A stretch of DNA of 64,000 nt from Pseudomonadota bacterium (lineage in GTDB: Bacteria; Pseudomonadota; Alphaproteobacteria; Rhizobiales; Hyphomicrobiaceae). Location of the stretch: NCBI GenBank assembly GCA_023423275.1, contig JAFAFW010000058.1:62001-126000 (forward strand), given 5' to 3'. Below the pieces are notes generated by a model that had not been told where the DNA came from, did no database searches, and saw nothing but the letters and a program-made list of their open reading frames with translations. Position numbers and translations under genes: made by a program. Positions 8,009 through 17,200 of the stretch are shown here, piece after piece (positions within the stretch are counted from its first letter, which is position 1; each line of letters opens with the position of its first letter).

Positions 8009-8038
8009 AGTTTCAAACCTGCCCCTACGGCGCGCCAA
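8009..8038 (+). repeat. att-like direct repeat, right copy
   Basis: The copy runs agtttca..cctg..tacggcgcgccaa. It matches the left copy at 7067-7091 with a few extra bases in the middle. To its right is an imperfect dyad (aagcccttg at 8047, cgagggctt at 8079) and a tandem ctgctacc at 8099 and 8112, features often seen near recombinase attachment sites. It does not fold as a tRNA 3' end. Confidence 0.5.
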
Positions 8039-8238
8039 CCTCCCGTAAGCCCTTGATCTTGCAGAAGTCCTTGGTTTTCGAGGGCTTTGGTAACTCGACT
8101 GCTACCTTTTGCTGCTACCAGGCGGAACCTTTCCTACAAGCGCGCGCATTCGTGAGGTGTGAAGGCTGCCGAAATCTCGCCGACTGCTATGCAGACGGTT
8201 TCGACGTGTTTCCCGTCAGCGCTTCAGCACCTTTCTGC

Positions 8239-8681
8239 TTATAGCGGCAGGTGGCATCGATATAGGCGGTTCCCCTCAATACTCTCTGCAGGATCAATGG
8301 CGGCGCAATCGGCTTGCGCCTGGGCGCAGCGGGGATGAAACGCGCAGCCCGACGGCGGTGACAGGGGACTGGGGAATTCTGTTCCCAATCGCATTTCCGC
8401 CAGACGCATGCCAGACCGCGGCGACAAAACTGCGGCGAGAAGAGCGTGGGTATAAGGATGACGTGCCGATCGGAAGATGTCCTCCGTCGATCCCTGTTCG
8501 ACGATGCGACCGAAATACATGACCGCGACCCGATCGGCGAGATGATGCACGACCGCCAGATTGTGACTGATCAGGATCAGTGTCAGGCCGAGCTCGCGCT
8601 TCAGGCGCGAAAGCAAGTTCAGGATTTGAGCCTGCACCGAAACGTCGAGAGCGGAAGTCGGCTCATCACACACAAGGATCT
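8239..8681 (-). pseudogene. Truncated oligopeptide ABC transporter ATP-binding protein (C-terminal part)
   Basis: This is the C-terminal half of an OppD/DppF-type ATPase. It begins at Walker B (LVCDEPTSALDVSVQAQIL), continues through the H-loop (LISHNLAVV) and ends with the oligopeptide-transporter extension HPYTHALLAAV and CAFHPRC. Walker A and the LSGGQ signature are missing. The open frame continues upstream to 9084, but that part is antisense to a hydrolase fragment and is not real coding. The homology stops at about 8681, exactly where the opposing hydrolase homology starts. It cannot hydrolyse ATP in this form, and no permease or binding protein is nearby. Confidence 0.85.
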
Positions 8682-9426
8682 CGAGCAGCCGGAAAATCTG
8701 CGCATCTATCACTGGGCGAGCACGCAGCATTTCGCGACGCCGCTGCCGATCAAGCCTGCACGCGGTATTTCGCAGACCTATTTCAATATTGCCGCGAGTT
8801 CGATGTTGTTCCGAGCTACGCTGGACAATCTCGACAACTGGGTTAGTGGTCGGAGCATGCCGCCCGAAAGTCATATGCCGCGGTCCGCCGATGGCACCCT
8901 GGTGCCTTTCGAGAACTGGCTCAAACAGTTTCCGGTTATTCAGGGGGTGATGCTGCCGCGCGGTCCGAGTCGTCTTGAGTTGATGGATTTCGGCGAGGAA
9001 ATTGACCGGGGCATTCTGACGAAGGAGCCGCCGGAGGTGATTTCGGGCAAGGAATATGCCGTGCAGGTACCGGCTGTCGACCATGACGGCAACGAGATCG
9101 CAGGCATCCGCGTTCCCATGGTACGCGCGCCACTGGGAACCTATACGGGATGGGCGCTACGCGCCGAGACCTTCGGCAACGGGGCGTTGCTCGGGATCAC
9201 CGGCAGCTACATTCCCTTCCCGAACTGCGAAGACGAACGCGCTCAACTGCGCGATCCGCGACCGTCGATCATTGCCAGATACAGCAATCGCGAGGGCTAT
9301 CAAGAAGCGATCGCGGCTGCCGCCAAAGCCCTGATCACTCAAGGGGTGATGCTCGAAGAGGATCTTCCGCGATGTCTCGCTGCCGCGGAGAACTGGGGGC
9401 AACCGCGTCATATCGTGCGTCTTTGA
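8680..9426 (+). pseudogene. Truncated alpha/beta-hydrolase-domain protein (C-terminal part)
   Basis: The last ~248 residues of a protein of the Abhydrolase_10 type (PF20091), beginning at EQPENLRIYHWASTQHF. The conserved LRIY-H-x-x-x-T-Q-H segment, where the catalytic His of this family lies, and the family's typical C-terminal features (GIRVPMVRAPLGTYTGW, then GSYIPFP) are all present. The N-terminal part, about half of the protein with the nucleophile, is gone. The open frame formally starts at 8446, but that portion is antisense to the ABC ATPase fragment. It is probably untranslated or non-functional. Confidence 0.8.
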
Positions 9427-9525
9427 TCGAGACGTACTCGCATAGGTCTTAGACCGGCCTTTTAGGTGCGGGTGGCATCTGGATCGTGATAACTTTGTGC
9501 GACCTATATTCGTGAGACGACCACG

Positions 9526-11313
9526 ATGCGCGCGATTATTGCTGCCGATACTCCCTTGAGACGACGTGATGTGCTGCCGGAGGCTCCGCTGGCCGGCCTT
9601 GAGCATCTCGCACGCGGACGCGAACGCGCCAAAGCACTCCAGGTGGGACCGTCCGCCTGGCTGGCGAAAGAAGGCGTGAACAGCGAGTTGGAATTCAAGC
9701 GACGCGCCATGGCTGAGCGACGCTTCACGTTCCACGCCCAGATCGGCTACCGGTCGCTGGACGACAGCTGCCGGGCCTGGGCCGAGGTTCACGATCGCCT
9801 CGCTGCGACGGCTGCCGCTGCCCCCGATCGCTATGGCATCTGCCTCGACTGGAGCATGGGGTATCCGCGGGCGGAGCGCGCCGGACGCCCACGCGGCACC
9901 GGTCTCATCCTGGAGGGACCGGAGGATTTCATCCGCCTGACCGGCATGGCGCCTGTCGCCGCGCATTTCGGCGACTTCGTCCTCGGCATGCCGTCAGCGG
10001 TCGAGAATGTCAGCGCGGCGCTGCTGGCAGGTGCGACCACGATCGGCAATCTCGCGCAATACTTCACCTTCCGGCTGCCGGGCTGGACCGACGACGTCGG
10101 AACCACGCTGGCAACGGTGGAGGCGCTCGGGCTGATCGCCGGTCAGCCGGTTCCCATGCTGGTGCATTCCAATCTCGATGACGGCTATGCCGCATGGCTG
10201 GAAGACATGGGCGCGACCGTCGGCTTCGCGATGATCGAGCGCTGGATTGTAGAGGATCTGATCGGCGTTCAGCTCGGACACTGTTTCGGCCACACCTTCA
10301 CGGAGCCCGTCAAGCGGCTGGCATTCCACCTCGCACTGGCCGAGGTGAACCCGACACCCGGCACGATGATCTACGGAAATACGACGCTTTACGGATCTGT
10401 GCCGACAGCCAATTACGGAGCACTGGCGAGCTATATCCTGGTGGACGCATTTGCGCTCGCCAACCGCCACTCGGGTCAGGCGCTGACACCTATTCCCGTG
10501 ACCGAGGCCCAGCGTATTCCGACCATTGACGAAGTGATCGACGCTCATCTGGCAGCCCGCAGAATGGTCGAGCGCGTTGAGGATCTCGCACCGATCCTGT
10601 CGACCACAGCCGCGACGGAACTGTCCCAGTCGATGCTGGCACGGGGCCGGCGTTTTTATGAGCGGGTCCGCGACGGTCTGGATGCGGCCGGCTTCGATAC
10701 CACCGATCCTGCCGAAGTGATGCTCGCGCTGCGCCGCATTGGCCCGCTCGGCCTTGAAGCGCGCTTTGGCGATCGGGCGGAAGGGACCTCCGTCACGAGT
10801 CCGTTCGTCAGCGAGATCGACACTCTGGCAGACCGTATTCTGGCCGCGGTCGATCCGCATGACGCAAAAGCAGTCGGGGCAAGCGGCATCAAGCTCGTCG
10901 TCGCAACCACGGATGTGCACTTTTACGGCAAACGCCTGCTTGGGATTGTGCTTGGCAAGCTCGGCGTCGAACTCGTCGACGGTGGCGTCAGCGTCGATCC
11001 CGACGTCCTGGCAGCCGTGGCGGCGGAGAGCGGCGCGCAGGGTGTGGCGGTGTCCACCTATAATGGCGTTGCGCTGAGCTTCTCGCAGCGCCTGAGAGGG
11101 GAATTGGCACGCCGAGGCATTTCTCCCCGCGTCTTCGTGGGTGGCCGTCTCAATGAGATCATGGATGACAGCGGCTCATCGCTTCCGGTCGATGTCGCCG
11201 ACGAAATCCGGCAGACGGGCGCCACACCCTGCGCCACGGTTGAGGACCTGGTGAAAGCCCTCGCCAATGACGTGCGCCGGAATCCCACGCTCCACCTCAA
11301 AAACCCGCGATAA
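9526..11313 (+). CDS. B12-dependent mutase-like protein: GlmE-like barrel fused to a GlmS-like cobalamin domain
   Basis: A 595-aa protein. Residues about 50-390 resemble the TIM barrel of glutamate (methylaspartate) mutase epsilon subunits, including SAVENVSAALLAGATTIGNL. Residues about 455-585 are a B12-binding domain with DVHFYG (D463, H465, G468; the D-x-H-x-x-G signature whose His replaces the lower axial base), then VSTYNG and a late VGGRLNE. Glutamate mutase is normally two separate chains, so the one-chain layout is notable. The likely reaction is an adenosylcobalamin radical carbon-skeleton rearrangement; the substrate is unknown. It stands alone, after two broken genes and convergent with the receptor gene. 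The ATG at 9526 follows a weak ribosome site. Confidence 0.75.
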   Translation: MRAIIAADTPLRRRDVLPEAPLAGLEHLARGRERAKALQVGPSAWLAKEGVNSELEFKRRAMAERRFTFHAQIGYRSLDDSCRAWAEVHDRLAATAAAAPDRYGICLDWSMGYPRAERAGRPRGTGLILEGPEDFIRLTGMAPVAAHFGDFVLGMPSAVENVSAALLAGATTIGNLAQYFTFRLPGWTDDVGTTLATVEALGLIAGQPVPMLVHSNLDDGYAAWLEDMGATVGFAMIERWIVEDLIGVQLGHCFGHTFTEPVKRLAFHLALAEVNPTPGTMIYGNTTLYGSVPTANYGALASYILVDAFALANRHSGQALTPIPVTEAQRIPTIDEVIDAHLAARRMVERVEDLAPILSTTAATELSQSMLARGRRFYERVRDGLDAAGFDTTDPAEVMLALRRIGPLGLEARFGDRAEGTSVTSPFVSEIDTLADRILAAVDPHDAKAVGASGIKLVVATTDVHFYGKRLLGIVLGKLGVELVDGGVSVDPDVLAAVAAESGAQGVAVSTYNGVALSFSQRLRGELARRGISPRVFVGGRLNEIMDDSGSSLPVDVADEIRQTGATPCATVEDLVKALANDVRRNPTLHLKNPR

Positions 11314-11461
11314 TAGTGCCAGGCGGAAATACCGATCCGGGAGTTTGAGTGTACCATTGCAACGGGCCTGCCCAGGTCCGGCTGGCGCGTTTTCGTCTCT
11401 GTGATCGTGACGAGTGCGTTCGCCGGCGCTGCGAGGGCGCGAGAGCTTTCGGCACGTTAGG

Positions 11462-11489
11462 GACGTGCCAATCCAGGCACTGGCACGTC
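11462..11489. terminator. Perfect 9-bp hairpin between convergent genes, possible bidirectional terminator
   Basis: The arms are gacgtgcca and tggcacgtc with a 10-base loop. A further ggcacgt copy just upstream (about 11449) can pair with the left arm instead. The hairpin lies between the stops of the B12 protein gene and the receptor gene. No long T-run follows on either strand, so factor-independent termination is uncertain. Confidence 0.4.
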
Positions 11490-11551
11490 TCATTCATCTT
11501 CTGCCCCCTTCGGAGCTGCGTCCGGGAAAGCATGAGCGAAGGTGTTTCTGA

Positions 11552-14500
11552 TCAGAACTTGTACGCCAGGCCCATTCTCCATTCGTTGGAGGTGAGATCG
11601 ACCTGATGCGAGCCTGCTGGAGTGTCGAACGTCTTCTTGCCGAAGTCGCTGTAGCGATATTCCGCCCGAAGGATCAGGTTGTCGGTCATCGCGTGCTCGA
11701 CGCCCGCTCCCAAAGTCCAGCCGAGGTAGGTGTCCTTGAAGCTCGTCGGATCGGGGCGTGTCGTAGTCGAGACCGTCTGATTGAGTGCGAACGACGTATA
11801 GTTGTACTTGTATTGTGCGATCGCAAGGCCGCCGGCGATGTAGGGTAGGGTCCTGTCAAAGGCGACGCCAACACGACCACGCACGCCTGCCTGCCAGTCA
11901 ATGCCCGACGTCACGGTCGTGGTCAGAGTTCGCGTGACGGGATCGGATACGGCAGGTGCGGTGAACAGTCCCTCGGAGATATCCGTTGAGCCGACGTAGC
12001 CAAAGTTAGCGTCGACACCGATCACCATAGGCGAATTGAGCTGGAGGTTGTATCCCGCAAATAGACCGCCGCTGAGGTTCCCCGACTCATGTCCGGTTTT
12101 CATCGCGGAGCGATACGGATGCCAGACATAGTTGGACGCGTTTGATCCCGTCCTCAACGTTCCTGCGAAGTCTCCCTCTGCAGAGGCTTCGGCGGCTAGA
12201 TAGCCGGCATCTAGGCCGATAAACGCTCCGCTCCAGTTGTAGCCAGAGGTCGGTGTCGTCAGTTCCGGCATGGAAACGCCATCGAAGCTGTAGTTCCCAT
12301 GATCGTCGAGCCTGAGCGTGGCGCCAACTCTGAAGGTGCGCCCGGGGGCAGGCAACTTCGCAATCGCCATAGGGTCAACGTAGTACCTGTCGAATATATT
12401 CTCCACGCTTGCCGAGATTTCAAAATGATCGCTGAACTTATAGCTGCCAAACACGTCGACGATCGCATCCGGGCGCCACATGGGGGCATCAAACACGAAG
12501 TTTCCGTTGGGCAGCTTCCAAGGCACGACACTCTTGCTGAAAAAGCGGGTGGTCGTACCGAGCGTCAGCTTGTTGTCGAGGAGCTTGGTGCCGACAGTAA
12601 GTGATCCGGAATATTTGGGCGGCGCCGACAATGAATAGACTAGGCCACCGCCACCTAGATACTGCGTGCAGCCGTAATTGATCGATGGACCGGTTACCCA
12701 CGAGGGCTGAGCGTAGCAGTACTCGAAGTTAGTATAGTAGTTGAAATTCGCTTCGGCAAACAGTGTGCCAATGGAGTACGAGCCCGATAGCTCGATGCCG
12801 TCGATCTTGGCGCCGGGGATGTTGTGATAGTAATAGTCGGGATCGAATGGCGTTATGACGGTTATGTAGTCCTCATAACGGTTATTGAAGTACGCGAGCT
12901 TAATTTTTAGCGCATCATCGGATTGCAGCACGCCTTGTGTTAGATAATTTGCACCGAACTCAAAGTTGCGTGACTGCTCCGGACGGAGCGTCGGATTAAC
13001 GGGATAGCCCGCAAACGCTTGTGGCACTGTCTCGCGAATTGATGGCGGACGGTATCCTTCCGAGTACTTTCCAAATAGCTGCAATCCCTTCAGCACTTCT
13101 ACGGTCACACCGGCTGTTGGTGTAACGCCGCTCCCTTTTTGCCCCGCTTCGACGCTTGCGCCGCCTGCCTCGTATGCACCCCAGGTTTCAAAAGTCGTGT
13201 AACGCACACCGGCATCGAAGGTCAGCCAGTCCAGTGGCTTCCACTTGATGTCAGCATAGGCGCTGGCAACTTCGCGTGTGGCGTGGTTGCCGCGATAACC
13301 GCCTTCGAGGTTGGCCTCCTCCATCGAGTACTCACTTCCGTAAGTCGCGATGAATAGTCCGACGCTGGACTCGAACCGGGATTGGTTCCAAACTTCAGCA
13401 CCCCACGTGTCGACAGTGCCAGGCGTCGCCGACGTGGTGAGTCGCTGGTCGTGCTTTTGGAGCTTGGCCTGCCAGACCCTGGTATGGAGGTTCACGAGAT
13501 CATTGTCGGTCGGGTTCCAATTGTATCGCGCCCACATGCGATCGCTTTGCATCCAGCTGAGCCCCACTTGGCCCACGCCATTCGCCTGAATAGGATAGAT
13601 CCATCCATAGTCATTCTCGCTGCGCAGATATCCGACTTCCAGCGAATGCCCATCCGATGGCCGTATCGTTGCCTTCAGCAACTGCGATCGGCTGTCTTGT
13701 GACGTGTTCAGGACTTCAGCTCCGGGTAGAACCGGTGAATAGACCTGTCGTGCCACCGGGCCATAATTCATCGCCCCATGTTTGCCGGCAAAATAGTTGC
13801 CATGCTCGCGTTTCGACGCTGCCGCGACAATCTCAATGGCATCCGTCCTGCCAGCAATGGCGATGCTTCCGGAGCGTCCCAGAAAGTCGAATAGCGCCGG
13901 TCTGTCAAAGTCAAAGGGATGATTGCCGGGAGGCGGGGCATCCTTCGTAACATTGCCAATCAGACTGCCGCGCAGGCGCATGCCGACGCTCCGACCAGGC
14001 AACAGAATATCGTCGGCTGTGAGCGTACGCATGTTGACCACGCCCGCCGTGGCGTCACCACCATAGGGGCCGGAAGACGGCCCTTTTTCAACGGTAATGC
14101 TGCTGATCAGGTCCTGATCGACAAATGTCGCGTTGTCTTGCCCGAAATAACCTTGATGCGACGAAGAATCCTGCTGCGTGCCTTCGACCATCACCTTGAC
14201 GCGGTTGTTGCCATGCTGCCCTCGGATGCTGACGTCCATCTGAGCACCATTGTTGGCTCCGCGTATGTCCACGCCGGGCACGCCCTGGAGCATATCGCCG
14301 GGGGTGGTAGCTGGCACTCGCTCAAGCTGCTCAGTGGACACATAGGCGACGGAACCAGGAGTCCGATAGGGTTCGTCAGCTGCCGCCGCGCCGCCGCCTC
14401 CAGAAACATCGATCGTATCGAGCGCAATCGCGCCATCCACCGTGGCGGTGGCATTGTTACCTCCAGCGCTCGGATCGATGATCGTCACCGTGTTCGAACT

Positions 14501-14854
14501 GGTGAAGCGATATGTCAGGCCCGTTCCTGCCAGCAGACGCGAAAGCGCTTGTTGGCGCGACATGGATCCGGAGACTCCTGACGTCGTTCTGCCGGCGACG
14601 AGATCGGATGGGAAAAGAAGCTTGAGGCCTGCCCGATCTGCGAAGCTCGTCAACGCCGAACCGAGGCCCTGCGGTGGAATATTGAAGGAGGCCGCCTGCG
14701 CCTTGGCATTCTGCGGCTGGGCACCCTGGGCATATGCTTCGCGCAGCCATGCGTCTCCGATGCTCAATGCCGCCACGACGGCGGCCGATCCCAACAATGC
14801 CGTTCTCAACGAAGAGCGGTACGCGGATCGCCGCGGTTTCATGATCATACACAT
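11552..14854 (-). CDS. TonB-dependent receptor (heme/transferrin-receptor type, with STN domain) fused to an Omp25/31-like barrel
   Basis: An 1100-aa outer-membrane protein. A signal peptide covers about residues 1-42. An STN domain (FNIPPQGLGSALTSFADRAG) at about 52-125 is the signalling domain that talks to FecR. The plug is at about 155-285 and the 22-strand receptor barrel at about 290-862, closing with PGRTFRVGATLRL. A second domain begins near residue 870 (base 12247): GYNWSGAFIGLDAGY, GGLFAGYNLQ, RAEYRYSDFGKKTF and a terminal LAYKF, the pattern of the small 8-stranded Omp25/31 family. Two complete barrels in one chain are unusual. The loop sequences resemble the hemoglobin/transferrin receptor family. 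The gene follows fecI and fecR in the same direction, so it is probably switched on by its own ligand through FecR/FecI. Confidence 0.87.
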   Translation of the reverse strand: MCMIMKPRRSAYRSSLRTALLGSAAVVAALSIGDAWLREAYAQGAQPQNAKAQAASFNIPPQGLGSALTSFADRAGLKLLFPSDLVAGRTTSGVSGSMSRQQALSRLLAGTGLTYRFTSSNTVTIIDPSAGGNNATATVDGAIALDTIDVSGGGGAAAADEPYRTPGSVAYVSTEQLERVPATTPGDMLQGVPGVDIRGANNGAQMDVSIRGQHGNNRVKVMVEGTQQDSSSHQGYFGQDNATFVDQDLISSITVEKGPSSGPYGGDATAGVVNMRTLTADDILLPGRSVGMRLRGSLIGNVTKDAPPPGNHPFDFDRPALFDFLGRSGSIAIAGRTDAIEIVAAASKREHGNYFAGKHGAMNYGPVARQVYSPVLPGAEVLNTSQDSRSQLLKATIRPSDGHSLEVGYLRSENDYGWIYPIQANGVGQVGLSWMQSDRMWARYNWNPTDNDLVNLHTRVWQAKLQKHDQRLTTSATPGTVDTWGAEVWNQSRFESSVGLFIATYGSEYSMEEANLEGGYRGNHATREVASAYADIKWKPLDWLTFDAGVRYTTFETWGAYEAGGASVEAGQKGSGVTPTAGVTVEVLKGLQLFGKYSEGYRPPSIRETVPQAFAGYPVNPTLRPEQSRNFEFGANYLTQGVLQSDDALKIKLAYFNNRYEDYITVITPFDPDYYYHNIPGAKIDGIELSGSYSIGTLFAEANFNYYTNFEYCYAQPSWVTGPSINYGCTQYLGGGGLVYSLSAPPKYSGSLTVGTKLLDNKLTLGTTTRFFSKSVVPWKLPNGNFVFDAPMWRPDAIVDVFGSYKFSDHFEISASVENIFDRYYVDPMAIAKLPAPGRTFRVGATLRLDDHGNYSFDGVSMPELTTPTSGYNWSGAFIGLDAGYLAAEASAEGDFAGTLRTGSNASNYVWHPYRSAMKTGHESGNLSGGLFAGYNLQLNSPMVIGVDANFGYVGSTDISEGLFTAPAVSDPVTRTLTTTVTSGIDWQAGVRGRVGVAFDRTLPYIAGGLAIAQYKYNYTSFALNQTVSTTTRPDPTSFKDTYLGWTLGAGVEHAMTDNLILRAEYRYSDFGKKTFDTPAGSHQVDLTSNEWRMGLAYKF

Positions 14855-15058
14855 AGAGTGTCCCCACCCCCAAGTGGTGTCGCCCGGTTGAGGACATGCC
14901 CATCAGCTCACGCTGCCGTTCTCTCGTCCTCATCCTCAAGGACGAAACGACGGCGAGAATCTTGCACGAAAAAGTCAAGAAAAGCGTGCGAGGGAAAGCT
15001 ACGCGATTGATTGGCCGCGACATTATCGCGGGGCCGACGGTCGCTTGAGTGCTTCGCG

Positions 15059-16015
15059 TCAGCGCAGGATCGTCACCAGAGGCAGTCTCGTGATGGAGAC
15101 ATCGAGCGTTTCATCGATGGTGCGAAGGATGGATTCGGGATCGTTGATCTCGAACACGCCTGTGACTTCAAGACTGCGGAGGCGCGAGCTGGCCAGCACG
15201 ATCGTCCCACGGCGGTGCCGCTGGATCTCCGCGATCACATCGCTCAGCGGACGGCCATTGAAGATCAGTTTGCCGCGGCGCCACGCCGTTTCGACGGCTG
15301 CATCGACGGCTTCTGCCGGAGACGGCGCGCCAGCGGGCGTGTACCTGATACGTTGATTGGCTCTCGCATTGACGGAACCAGAGGATGGCAGGGAGGTCGC
15401 TACGCTGACCTCACCATCCAGGACCGTTACGGCTGTCCCCGTGGAGCGAATATCCACGTCGAAGACGGTGCCGACAGCGCGAACCCGGCCACCATTGGCG
15501 TCGACCACAAACGGTCTCCCTGGATCAGGCTTGACGGTGAACGTTGCCTCGCCCTGATAGAGGGTAAGCTCGCGCTGCATCGCATTGAAATCCGCGGACA
15601 GCGCGGTGTTGCCGTTGAGGACGACCGAGGAGCCGTCGACGAGATCCACGGTGCGCTTTTCTCCGATGCCGGTGGTGAAGTCCGCGAACAGATGTGGTCC
15701 GAGTACGCCGGTGGCGTTCAGGCCTGCCCCGGCCAGTATCAAGCCGGCACCACCAAGTATCGTTCGGCGCGTAAGCTTTGCGCGCGCCTGCTTGCGGGCG
15801 TCAGAGCGAAATCGATCCCCGGCGGCGCCGACACCATGCCACAACAGATCAGCTTCGCGCGCTGCCGCCTCGTGTTCGGCGCTCTGGGACCGCCATTTCT
15901 GAAATTCAGCCTCGTCTGCTGGCGTTGCGCGCCCGGACTTGAGCTTGACGATCCACTCGATGGCCTCATCGCTGAGGGCAAGATCGGCGTGACCACCTTT
16001 GGCTTCAGGTTTCAT
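15059..16015 (-). CDS. fecR: FecR-type sigma regulator (anti-sigma, membrane-spanning)
   Basis: A 318-aa protein from the ATG at 16015; ATGs at 16066 and 16063 would add an N-terminal tail. The cytoplasmic N-terminus is a DUF4880 domain (EAIEWIVKLKSGRATPADEAEF, first ~60 residues). A hydrophobic span follows (ILGGAGLILAGAGLNATGV, about 105-125). The periplasmic FecR domain starts with the sequence type GEKRTVDLVDGSSVVLNGNT, followed by the C-terminal secretin-like STN-interacting part. It holds FecI inactive and relays ligand binding from the receptor's STN domain. It lies between fecI and the receptor gene, all on the minus strand. Confidence 0.9.
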   Translation of the reverse strand: MKPEAKGGHADLALSDEAIEWIVKLKSGRATPADEAEFQKWRSQSAEHEAAAREADLLWHGVGAAGDRFRSDARKQARAKLTRRTILGGAGLILAGAGLNATGVLGPHLFADFTTGIGEKRTVDLVDGSSVVLNGNTALSADFNAMQRELTLYQGEATFTVKPDPGRPFVVDANGGRVRAVGTVFDVDIRSTGTAVTVLDGEVSVATSLPSSGSVNARANQRIRYTPAGAPSPAEAVDAAVETAWRRGKLIFNGRPLSDVIAEIQRHRRGTIVLASSRLRSLEVTGVFEINDPESILRTIDETLDVSITRLPLVTILR

Positions 16016-16141
16016 AATGTTCCGGCCATCCAGCGCTCGTACGTGAGCGCCACGGGGCGCCATCATGGACTTGCTCTGATCGTCCTCTACTGACTAGGAC
16101 GAAATCAGACCAGCGAACTCGCACCGGTTCGTGAAAAAATT

Positions 16142-16684
16142 CTAGCCGAACTTACGGAAGTGATCCCGGCAATGCCGCAAGGCCTTGACCAGATAGCTCG
16201 CGACGGCCCGCTCTGAGATCTCGAGCTTTGCCGCAATCTCCGCATGTTTCAAGCCATCGCAGCGGCTCATCAGCAAGGCTGCGCAGGTCTTTGGCGGCAG
16301 TTGGGTCAGGGCGCTCGCCAATTGATGAAGCTGATCGCGATCCACAACAATAACTTCAGGTGAAGGATAGCTGTCAGCGATTGCCAGGAGAAGGACTTCA
16401 TCGCTGACGCAGCGCGCGCTGTGACGGTTTTCCTTGCGGATCAGGTCAATGGCAATGTTGGCCGCCAGACGAAGTATGTAGGCTTGCCGATTTTGGATGG
16501 GCTCCGCTGGCTGCCGCATGCTGGCAAGGCGGAGCCATGTCTCTTGCATGGCATCGTCGGCCAGCTCGCAAGAGCCGACGTTCTTCTTCAGCGCAGACCT
16601 CAGTTTATCCCAGTGGCGCAGGTAAGCGGTCTTGAGATCATCCGTCGCGAGACTGTCCGGGGTACTGGTTGTCGTTACGGTCAT
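16142..16684 (-). CDS. fecI: FecI-type ECF sigma factor
   Basis: A 180-aa ECF RNA-polymerase sigma factor. Region 2 is at about residues 20-90 (DDAMQETWLRLASM, then AYILRLAANIAIDLIRKENR, the -10 recognition segment). Region 4 is at about 125-178 (LTQLPPKTCAALLMSRCDGLKHAEIAAKLEIS, whose last part is the -35 helix-turn-helix). Its length matches the FecI group. It is first in the fecI-fecR-receptor order, so it should direct transcription of the receptor gene from a promoter in 14855-15058, which I cannot pinpoint. Confidence 0.92.
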   Translation of the reverse strand: MTVTTTSTPDSLATDDLKTAYLRHWDKLRSALKKNVGSCELADDAMQETWLRLASMRQPAEPIQNRQAYILRLAANIAIDLIRKENRHSARCVSDEVLLLAIADSYPSPEVIVVDRDQLHQLASALTQLPPKTCAALLMSRCDGLKHAEIAAKLEISERAVASYLVKALRHCRDHFRKFG

Positions 16685-17200
16685 GGCACATTCCGGGACT
16701 AACGCATACGCACGCCCAGACGGGCCAGCTCAGTCTCGCATTAGCGCAGGCTCAAAAAGTCTGCAACGCCAGAGATTTAGATGATCTCTAAGGCGGGCAT
16801 CCGGCACAGCGCGAAAATTGTTGATCCAAGAAGTATAGTTAGCCGCTGAAATCGTTGGAGATTGTCAGTGACACTGCCACAGATCCGAGATGCGAGCGGC
16901 TCTCGTTGCCGCATAAATTATCCGCTGACGTTGCAGCTGAGCAACTTGGAGGAGCATGACATCGCACGGACGCCCTCTCTCCGCTTGGCAATTCGGACGG
17001 CGAGCGGCATTCGTCTCGCCCGTGGTTGCGCAGAGCAGTATGGAAGCGTGATGCCCACGCCTCCCGACCAGCGCCACAGCCGGACGCAAGCCCCCAAATC
17101 GGGCGGCTCGATGAGAACCCGGACACGAATGACATTGCGGTCGCGATGCAACCATTTCTGACCTACATTGCTTGACCGCAATTCGGAATGGGAGGTGATC
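16685..17200. other. Gap of about 500 bases without a recognisable gene
   Basis: Frames open on both strands here, but none has a plausible start, ribosome site or recognisable protein sequence. The fecI promoter should lie just above 16685. I see no repeat, RNA gene or terminator in the stretch. Confidence 0.5.

Noticed and set aside
8009..8038. tRNA 3' end as integration target
   Set aside because: The sequence ends ..cgcgcca and looks tRNA-like at first, but the preceding bases do not form a T-arm and no tRNA body lies upstream.
8682..9084. The N-terminal part of the minus-strand frame that ends at 8239
   Set aside because: It is antisense to the hydrolase fragment. Walker A and the ABC signature are absent, so it is not the missing half of the ATPase.
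8446..9426. A 326-aa gene covering the whole stretch on the plus strand
   Set aside because: Its first ~78 codons are antisense to the ABC ATPase fragment and show no similarity to the hydrolase. Only the part from 8680 is real homology.
16862..17161. 99-aa frame on the plus strand in the gap after fecI
   Set aside because: It contains no credible protein pattern and overlaps equally open frames on the other strand; no start signal.
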